Assembly (NCBI GenBank): GCA_000405605.1
Contig: ASPA01000002.1
Coordinates: 1 to 14,202, forward strand
Direction: 5' to 3'
Origin: Atribacteria bacterium SCGC AAA255-G05
GTDB taxonomy: Bacteria; Atribacterota; Phoenicimicrobiia; Phoenicimicrobiales; Phoenicimicrobiaceae
Length of the DNA stretch: 14,202 nucleotides
In this document: piece after piece, positions 8,076 to 14,202 of the stretch
Position numbering within the stretch: position 1 is the first letter of the stretch
Layout: every line of letters begins with the position of its first letter
Program-made: the position numbers and the translations under genes
The notes under the pieces: model-generated
Databases searched by the model: none
What the model saw: the letters and a program-made list of their open reading frames with translations, nothing else
What the model was told of the DNA's origin: nothing

Positions 8076-9835
8076 TCACAGAATGATTTTTGCATTGAGT
8101 GGGTCAGGGAGTAAAGAGAATTTCGTTTTATATGCTCCAATTTTTGTATAGTCATAGAATGGAGCGTCAGTAATGTTAAAGTATTCCTTTAAGGTGTTGG
8201 AAAGTCTTTGAATCTGTTTTCTTATTATTGGGGTGGAAAGGGGATGAGAATCAACTTTTTTTCTATAAGTGGCTATTGTCCAGGATAGATCTCCTCTATA
8301 TCGTGAAAGATTATAAAGTAATTCCCATTGCTTATTTGGTTTCCCATTCTTTTGGTTTTCAAAACCCATTTTCCGAAAATTTACCACTTTGCTAAATTTA
8401 TTAGGTGCTTGAATTTTAACTTTATCATAATCCAGAAATTGTATCGTGATATGTTCCCACTTTGTATCAGATGGAAGTTTTAATGACGTTATTCCTTTAT
8501 GGTATAGGGTTGGTAATCGGTTTAAAAAGGGTATACCTATTTCAAAGCTTTCTCCTTTCTCAAGGCTTTTAATAAGATTATTTACAAAAGGGTAATATTT
8601 TTGTTTTAATAAGTAGTCTATATTCAAACACTCTTTTTTAGAAAAGTCTAAAGTATCAGAGGTAAATTGTTTATTTTTTACTGTTTCTTTTTCGATTTTA
8701 TCAAGTTCATCATTTAATTTACTTTTCATTTTATGAAAGCGATTATTCTCATAATCATCTTCTATAAATTGAGCTAATTGATAATACGATCTGAAGTTTC
8801 CCTGATGATTGAATTTCGATCCTATGATAATTGAATTCATGGTATTTTTTTCAAGGGTCATTTTCCCAAATTTACATTCTTCATATAAAAAGATAATATT
8901 TTCTAAAATCCCATTTAAGCCCCCATTTAATGTATTGTTAAATAATTTAATTTTATTATATTTTTTTTCAATGGTTGCTATGATTTGAAGATCTTTTTGT
9001 GAGAAACTGCTAAAAAGTATTCTGGCACAATTTTTAAACCAAACATCTTTATCCGTTGTTTCCAAAAAAAGAGATTGATTAACTTCATTTAAAATTGTTT
9101 TCTTTAAGCATAAAAATTTATACCTCATATCTTCAATAAAACCAAGTTCTTTATAAGATAATATTTTCGATAATGACACCGTTTTATATTTATATTTTTT
9201 AAATGGATTGCTTTTATTTAAAAAATATTTATTTAAAAAAAAATAAGGGTCACTGCTTGGATTTTTTAATTTACTAAAACTTTTGATGTAGATCGGTATT
9301 TCTATGGGATAGTTCGGGGCTAATTTATAAAAAAGCCATACACTATCAGTAAAATTATAATCAGGCCAGCCTGTTTCTATTAAAGGTTTACTATTAGCTT
9401 CAATAAATAAAGCAAATTTTTTATATAAGCAAGATAATTCTTTTATAGTAAAATATGGAATAATCCCGTTGTCTTCTTGGTAAATTAGGTGTTCACTAGC
9501 ATAAAATCTGTTAACATCGCCTAAATATTTCTCTTCAAAAAGACCTAATGCTCTTGAGGGTGAGAGATATTTTAATGATTCTTCAAAACTTGGAGAGAAA
9601 AATATATTTGAATCGGCTCCAAAAGTATCGTTGGCAGATAAAATATAATTTTTATCTAAATATCTTTTTCTTTTTGGGGTGATTAATGTTCTTTTTAAAA
9701 TAAAGCAAATTTCATTGAAAAAATTTGCTTTATCGTTTATTTCTTTGTTTAATGTAAAATCTGGATTATCAGAATAATATTTTTCGTAAATACAATTAGC
9801 TTTCTCTTTAATTAATTCTTCAATTTTTTTTTCAT
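8076..9835 (-). CDS. Unrecognised protein of about 586 residues with a frame change at an A9 run next to its start
   Basis: I do not recognise this protein. On the minus strand the frame is open from 9887 to the stop at 8076, but contains no ATG, GTG or TTG before a GTG at 9179. A caller would therefore report only the last 367 codons. A convincing start exists one frame away: ATG at 9835 with AGGTGG (9841-9846) five bases upstream and a TTGAAT-N16-TATAAT promoter. It is followed by nine A (9824-9832) and, in its own frame, a stop after seven codons. One extra A, or a -1 slip on A AAA AAA, joins it to the long frame as MKKKIEELIKEK. The long protein has an N-terminal half without known motifs and a helical, charged middle. 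The last 135 or so residues look like a winged helix (IRKQIQRLSNTLKEYF...GAYKTKFSLL). A transcriptional or DNA-binding role is therefore possible but inferred. It is divergent from hsdR and ends in a strong terminator. Slippage, phase switching, a broken gene and an assembly error all remain possible. Confidence 0.7.
9824..9832 (-). repeat. A9 homopolymer at codons 2-4, point of frame change
   Basis: The nine-base run directly follows the ATG at 9835 on the minus strand. Ten A would put the ATG in frame with the 580-codon reading frame. Nine gives ATG AAA AAA AAA TTG AAG AAT TAA. Runs of nine or more A are known sites of RNA polymerase slippage, and A AAA AAA is a known -1 ribosomal slip sequence. 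Confidence 0.9.
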
Positions 9836-9840
9836 CTTTA

Positions 9841-9846
9841 CCACCT
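9841..9846 (-). promoter_or_regulatory. Ribosome binding site deciding the start of the unknown gene
   Basis: AGGTGG lies five bases upstream of the ATG at 9835. No comparable site precedes the GTG at 9179, so translation should begin at 9835 despite the frame problem. Confidence 0.7.
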
Positions 9847-9870
9847 GAGTTAAATTTACAAACGTTAAAT

Positions 9871-9898
9871 ATTATAAGTCATTAGAATCAAAATTCAA
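9871..9898 (-). promoter_or_regulatory. Promoter of the unknown 586-codon gene
   Basis: On the minus strand TTGAAT (9893-9898) is followed by 16 bases and a perfect TATAAT (9871-9876). A transcript from near 9864 would have a leader of about 29 bases holding the AGGTGG ribosome binding site before the ATG at 9835. Confidence 0.6.
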
Positions 9899-9938
9899 AA
9901 TAAATAAGTTTATTGCTTATTTATTATCTAAATACTAA

Positions 9939-9970
9939 CCTGATCCCTGATATTTCCTGATTTATCAGGA
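9939..9970. repeat. CCTGAT direct repeats ending in a perfect dyad
   Basis: CCTGAT occurs at 9939, 9946 and 9956. The third copy forms one arm of TCCTGAT-TT-ATCAGGA (9955-9970), an exact 7-bp inverted repeat. TATTTTTTG follows it on the + strand, so a small terminator is conceivable, but no + strand gene lies upstream. A protein-binding cluster is more likely. Confidence 0.5.
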
Positions 9971-10054
9971 TATTTTTTGCAATATTCCGCGATTTATTTC
10001 TCCTTACTTTTTGCTATTTTCTGTTATTTCTAACAACTTGCACCCAATTTCTAC

Positions 10055-10064
10055 CGATTTATCG
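10055..10064. repeat. Second GATTTATC dyad
   Basis: CGATTTATCG is a perfect 4-bp inverted repeat around TT. It shares the eight-base core GATTTATC with the dyad at 9955-9970, with the two centres about 97 bases apart. A further, non-palindromic GATTTAT lies at 9991-9997 between them. Confidence 0.4.
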
Positions 10065-10289
10065 CTAAATATCAAGAACTACATACTGGAAAGTTTGAAA
10101 TATATTATTAAAAAAGAAGGGTTTTATAAACATTTTGTCGTATTATAAAAAAGGATATAGAAAAATTAAAAAAGATTAATTTTATCATTTCTTAGTGGCG
10201 ATACAATTAAATAAATATTAATACACCTCATTTTATTTTAATAAATAGGTAAGTATCTATTTTCTACCAATTGGAGATAGAGAAATAAA

Positions 10290-13286
10290 ATGATAAACAA
10301 ATTCAATGAAGATTCTCGAGTAAAAATACCAGCCATCCTTCATATCACCAGATTAGGTTATACTTTCTTGCCAAAATCAAAAATGACGAACATTCACCAA
10401 GATACTAATATTTTTATTGATATATTTAAAAAAAGCATATCAAAAATAAATAATAAAAATTTTACCGATTCGGAAATTAATGTTTTTATCGCTGAAATTA
10501 GTAATCAACTTGAAAATAATGATTTAGGCAAGGTTTTTTATAAAAGTTTATTAGGAGACTTTAATTGCAAGCTTATAGATTTTAAGAATTTTGAAAATAA
10601 TACATTTAATGTGGTGACCGAGCTAACATATAAAAATGAAGAAGAAGAATTTAGACCTGATATTACAGTGTTAATCAATGGCATGCCTCTCGTTTTCATC
10701 GAGGTAAAAAAACCAAATAATAGGGAAGGTATTCTAGCCGAAAGGAATAGAATTAATAATAGATTCCATAATCAAAAATTTAAAAAATTTATGAATATTA
10801 CTCAGTTACTTATTTTTTCTAATAATAATGAATATGATGAAGATGCTATTGAACCTTTACAAGGAGCTTTTTATGCTACACCAGATTTAGAGAAAGTGAA
10901 ATTTAATTTTTTCAGAGAAGAAGATTTTCAGATTAATAAATACATTCTTCCTATCGATGTAGACTTAGAAAATGAAATTCTCAAAGATACTAATCTTGTT
11001 TCAATCTTAGGTTCAAAAGAATATGCTACAAATAAGGACATTGATTCTCCTACAAATAGAATAATTACCTCTTTATTAAACAAAAAACGAATTAAAATTA
11101 TTTTGCATTATGGGATAGCTTACGTTAATACTATAGAAAATCTTGTTAGCAAAATCGAAAAACATATTATGAGATACCCACAATTTTTTGCAAGTTTAGC
11201 AATTAAAAAGAAATTGGATTCTAGCGTTAAAAAAGGAATTATTTGGCACACACAAGGAAGCGGAAAAACAGAATTAGCTTACTATAATGTCCATTATTTG
11301 AGTGATTATTTTCAAAAAAAGAATACGATTGCAAAGTTTTATTTCATTACAGATAGATTAGATTTAGCAACACAAGCTAAAAATGAATTTGAAAATCGTG
11401 GTTTAAAAGTAGAGATGGTTAGTTCAAAAGAAGAATTTATAAAAAACATTAAAACGCCCGGAATTTCATCGGGGAATTTGGGCGTGAGAACCATTACTGT
11501 AGTAAATATACAAAAGTTCTCTAGCGAATCAATTTCAAAAGCTTCCGATTATGATTTAAATGTCCAGAGAATTTATTTTCTTGATGAAGTACATAGGAGT
11601 TATAATCCAACAGGCTCATTTTTATCAAATCTAATTTCATCTGACAGAAATGCAGTTCTAATAGGCTTAACGGGAACACCTCTCATTTCGGGAAAATATA
11701 AAAGTAAAGAAATATTTGGAGACTATATTCATAAGTACTATTATAATAAATCTATTGCTGATGGATATACATTAAGATTAATAAGGGAAGGTATAGAAAC
11801 TAAATTTAAAAATGATATAAACAATATTCTGCAAGATATCAAAACAGAGCAGGGAACATTTTCGAAAAGACAATTATTTTCCCACCAAAAGTTTGTTGAC
11901 CCACTTACAAAATATATAATTGATGATTTTAAAAAAAGCCGACTATTGCATAATGATAATACGATTGGAGGCATGATCGTATGTGATACATCCGATCAGG
12001 CAAAAAATATTTTTAAAGAATTAAAAAAATATGAAAATGAAATAAGTACCGCTTTAATTCTACATGATGTAGATACAAAAGAAATAAGAAAGAATAATCG
12101 CCTTGCTTTTAAACAAGGTGAAATTGATTTGCTGATAGTTTACAACATGTTGCTAACAGGATTTGATTCAAACCGCCTAAAAAAAATGTATTTATCTCGA
12201 GTTATTAAAAGTCATAATTTATTGCAAAGTTTAACAAGGGTAAATAGGCCGTACAAACAATTTAGATATGGTTATGTCGTAGATTTTGCAGATATTAGAA
12301 AAGAATTCGATAAAACGAATAAAGAATATTTTAGAGAACTTCAAGAAGAGCTTGGCGATGAAGTAAAAAATTATTCTAACTTCTTTAAGTCTGCTGATGA
12401 AATAGATGCTGAAATAAGGGAAATCAATGAGAAATTATTTCTATATGATTTTTCGAATCTTGAAGAATTTCAAAAAATAATAAGCCAAATTACCGATAAA
12501 AAAGAAATTTTAGAACTAAAGAAAAACCTGGAGAATTTGAAAAATTTGTATAATATTATTAATTTAATGGGCTATTCTGAATTAAATGATAAATTTTCTT
12601 TTGATAAAATTAATAAATTATACAACGAAGTTTCGAACAGATTAGGCATTTTAAATTTAAAGAGTACTATTGAAAATGAAGAAGACACTACATATTTATT
12701 AAATATTGCTTTAGAAAATATACAGTTTAGTTTTAGAAAAATATCTGAAAAGGAAATGGTCATTGCAGATAAATTTAGAATGGAGCTTGAAAAAACCAGA
12801 AAAGAACTAGAAAAAAATTTTGATAAAAAAGATTTAAAATTCATTACTCTATATGAAGAATTAAAGCGTTTATTCAAAAAGAAAAATATCGAAGAATTCA
12901 CTTCAGAAGAAATAAATCAAGCAGTTAAAGATCTCAAAGCAATATATGAAAGTGCTCATATATTAAACACTAAAAACACTCAACTATCTAATAAATATGA
13001 AAATGATTATAAATTTGCGAAAATCCATAAAAGATTGAAAGAGAGCAAGTTTGATATTTTTAAAAGTGATGTTTTTTTGCATGATATTTTATTAAAAATC
13101 AAACATAGTACCGATATAAAAGTTTTAGATAATCATGATATTATTAAGAATAAAGATTTTTTTTCTAATGTAACTAATCGTACAATTCTTTCGGTGCTTG
13201 AAGAAAAAGGAATTAAAAATTTAAAAGTTGGTCATTTTATTAATAACACTTTAGTTAACGAATATTTGGAGGAGATGGTTGCGTAA
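10290..13286 (+). CDS. hsdR: Type I restriction enzyme, R (HsdR) subunit
   Basis: HsdR is the nuclease and DNA-translocating motor of a type I restriction complex (R2M2S). It cuts unmethylated foreign DNA at a distance from the recognition site. The 998 residues match the usual length of about 1000. The N-terminal PD-(D/E)xK nuclease has Asp124 (FRPDITVLI) and Glu138-x-Lys140 (FIEVKKPN). The superfamily 2 helicase has Walker A TQGSGKT (321-327), the DEVH box (432-435) and a GLTGTPL motif. In its second half it has LLTGFDSNRL and LTRVNRPYKQ, matching motifs V and VI. The C-terminal third is a charged helical region, the usual place for contact with the methylase core. All catalytic motifs look intact. 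The ATG at 10290 has GGAG 13 bases upstream, a rather long spacing. hsdM starts three bases after the stop, so the two are cotranscribed. Confidence 0.95.
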   Translation: MINKFNEDSRVKIPAILHITRLGYTFLPKSKMTNIHQDTNIFIDIFKKSISKINNKNFTDSEINVFIAEISNQLENNDLGKVFYKSLLGDFNCKLIDFKNFENNTFNVVTELTYKNEEEEFRPDITVLINGMPLVFIEVKKPNNREGILAERNRINNRFHNQKFKKFMNITQLLIFSNNNEYDEDAIEPLQGAFYATPDLEKVKFNFFREEDFQINKYILPIDVDLENEILKDTNLVSILGSKEYATNKDIDSPTNRIITSLLNKKRIKIILHYGIAYVNTIENLVSKIEKHIMRYPQFFASLAIKKKLDSSVKKGIIWHTQGSGKTELAYYNVHYLSDYFQKKNTIAKFYFITDRLDLATQAKNEFENRGLKVEMVSSKEEFIKNIKTPGISSGNLGVRTITVVNIQKFSSESISKASDYDLNVQRIYFLDEVHRSYNPTGSFLSNLISSDRNAVLIGLTGTPLISGKYKSKEIFGDYIHKYYYNKSIADGYTLRLIREGIETKFKNDINNILQDIKTEQGTFSKRQLFSHQKFVDPLTKYIIDDFKKSRLLHNDNTIGGMIVCDTSDQAKNIFKELKKYENEISTALILHDVDTKEIRKNNRLAFKQGEIDLLIVYNMLLTGFDSNRLKKMYLSRVIKSHNLLQSLTRVNRPYKQFRYGYVVDFADIRKEFDKTNKEYFRELQEELGDEVKNYSNFFKSADEIDAEIREINEKLFLYDFSNLEEFQKIISQITDKKEILELKKNLENLKNLYNIINLMGYSELNDKFSFDKINKLYNEVSNRLGILNLKSTIENEEDTTYLLNIALENIQFSFRKISEKEMVIADKFRMELEKTRKELEKNFDKKDLKFITLYEELKRLFKKKNIEEFTSEEINQAVKDLKAIYESAHILNTKNTQLSNKYENDYKFAKIHKRLKESKFDIFKSDVFLHDILLKIKHSTDIKVLDNHDIIKNKDFFSNVTNRTILSVLEEKGIKNLKVGHFINNTLVNEYLEEMVA
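13268..13274 (+). promoter_or_regulatory. Ribosome binding site of hsdM inside the end of hsdR
   Basis: GGAGGAG lies within the last codons of hsdR, 15 bases before the hsdM ATG. The spacing is long, and translation may be helped by ribosomes finishing hsdR. Confidence 0.4.
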
Positions 13287-13289
13287 AAT

Positions 13290-14202
13290 ATGAAAAACGT
13301 AAAATATATACAGAAAACAAAAGAATTGATCGATGCTTTAAAAACAATATGCAGCAATTATGGTTTGGCGAATACAGGTAATGAATATAAAGTTATTACT
13401 GAAGTATTTCTGTACAAATTTCTTAACGATAAATTTTTTTACGAAGCAAGAAAAGCTAACAATGAGTTAAAAAATAGCTTAAACATAGAACAGGATTTAC
13501 AAAAGATGCCTGATGAAGATTATGAATATATGTTAGAAAAAATCGGGGAAAGAGCAGCTAAATTACAAAGAACCCATTTTATAAGCTATCTTTATAATAA
13601 ACAGAATATGGATGATTTTGCTACAATATTTGATGATGCACTTGCTGAAATCTCGGATATCAATATTAAACTTTATTCAGTGTCTACTATAAGTGGAGAA
13701 AAGATTAGATTATTCGATAAAATTTCCCGTTATGTTATTGAATCCAATGAAAAAACTCCTTTTTGTAGGGCGATTATTAATAAATTAGTTGCGTTTAGTT
13801 TTGAACCAGTTTTTGCAGAAAAATATGATTTCTTCTCTGCAATTTTTGAATATTTAATTAAAGATTACAATAAAGATTCCGGACAATATGCTGAATATTA
13901 TACTCCTCCCGCTGTCGCTAAAATAATGTCAAGAATCTTGGTTCCGTCAGAGATTAAAAATGTCAGATTATATGATCCTGCTGCAGGCTCAGGCAGTTTG
14001 TTATTATCACTGGCTCACCAAATTGGAGAAAATAAATGTACTATATATACACAAGATATCTCCCAGAAGTCTTCCGAATTCTTAAGATTAAATTTAATTT
14101 TAAATAATTTAGTTCATTCTTTAAATAATGTAATCAAAGGAAATACGCTTACTAAACCTTATCATAAAAATGACGAAAAAAGTGATTTAAAAAAATTTGA
14201 TT
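13290..14202 (+). CDS. hsdM: Type I restriction-modification methylase, M (HsdM) subunit, 3' end cut by window edge
   Basis: HsdM is the adenine-N6 methyltransferase subunit. With HsdS it methylates host DNA and forms the core that HsdR joins. The frame starts at ATG 13290, three bases after the hsdR stop, and is open for 304 codons to the right edge. The first 190 residues match the helical N-terminal HsdM domain. GQYAEYYTPPAVAKIM (about 198-213) is the usual entry to the N6-methylase domain. DPAAGSGSLLL, beginning at Asp229, is the AdoMet-binding motif I. The catalytic (N/D)PP(F/Y) motif IV should lie just beyond 14202. hsdS is expected downstream but is not in the window. The R-M gene order with such tight spacing supports a functional operon. 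Confidence 0.93.
   Translation, partial: MKNVKYIQKTKELIDALKTICSNYGLANTGNEYKVITEVFLYKFLNDKFFYEARKANNELKNSLNIEQDLQKMPDEDYEYMLEKIGERAAKLQRTHFISYLYNKQNMDDFATIFDDALAEISDINIKLYSVSTISGEKIRLFDKISRYVIESNEKTPFCRAIINKLVAFSFEPVFAEKYDFFSAIFEYLIKDYNKDSGQYAEYYTPPAVAKIMSRILVPSEIKNVRLYDPAAGSGSLLLSLAHQIGENKCTIYTQDISQKSSEFLRLNLILNNLVHSLNNVIKGNTLTKPYHKNDEKSDLKKFD

Larger units (their letters stand above)
9899..10289. other. Gene-free divergent region between the unknown gene and hsdR
   Basis: No coding frame of useful length was found on either strand. The left half holds three direct copies of CCTGAT (9939-9944, 9946-9951, 9956-9961), a perfect dyad at 9955-9970 and a second dyad at 10055-10064 sharing the core GATTTATC. 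The right half is very A-T rich, and I see no clear -35/-10 pair for hsdR in it. A loose candidate is TTTTGT (10133-10138) with TATAGA (10156-10161) 17 bases later. Confidence 0.5.

Noticed and set aside
9177..9179. GTG at 9179 as the true start of the unknown gene
   Set aside because: No ribosome binding site or promoter precedes it, and the same frame stays open and coding-like for over 210 further codons upstream, up to the A9 run behind a well-placed ATG.
9955..9980. Intrinsic terminator on the + strand
   Set aside because: The hairpin followed by T is suggestive, but no + strand gene lies upstream, and the motif belongs to a group of related repeats, so a binding site fits better.
9899..10289. 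CRISPR array or tandem-repeat locus
   Set aside because: The repeats are only six to eight bases long with irregular spacing and no spacers of constant length.
12572..12901. A 109-codon minus-strand frame
   Set aside because: It is antisense to hsdR and is rich in Phe, Ser and Leu, as expected from the complement of Lys/Glu-rich coding sequence.

Overview
The window is AT-rich bacterial DNA using the standard code (TGA acts as a stop and never interrupts a gene). It has AGGAGG-type ribosome binding sites and a BioY biotin transporter behind a BirA-like operator. An anaerobic low-GC lineage such as a Clostridia relative or Atribacterota would fit, but the sequence alone does not settle this.

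Region 1 (1-3592) looks like ordinary chromosome. It holds a PPDK-like phosphotransferase cut by the left edge, bioY with a strong promoter embedded in an inverted repeat, and a convergent LysE/RhtB-type exporter with its own promoter and palindrome.

Region 2 (3593-3703) is an apparent attachment site. An intact tRNA-Pro(CGG) on the + strand is overlapped antisense by the last 36 codons of a large serine recombinase. The recombinase reading frame therefore ends inside and beyond the tRNA, as expected for an element integrated at the tRNA 3' end.

Region 3 (about 3704 to beyond the right edge) is the inferred integrative element. On the minus strand it carries the recombinase, a small XRE-type regulator that appears to be translated from a leaderless transcript, a CHC2/Toprim/helicase replication protein, and a 59-codon conserved-looking small protein. 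Next comes an unrecognised gene of about 586 codons ending in a strong intrinsic terminator. Divergent from it, on the + strand, is a type I restriction-modification operon: hsdR complete, hsdM running off the right edge, hsdS not seen. The second attachment end lies outside the window.

The most unusual feature is the unrecognised gene. Its only well-supported start (ATG at 9835, with a good ribosome binding site and promoter) lies one frame away from a reading frame that then stays open for about 580 codons. The two frames meet at a run of nine A immediately after the start codon. Either expression depends on slippage at this run, the gene switches by indels there, or the assembly has lost one A. 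A caller that needs an in-frame start would report only the last 367 codons.
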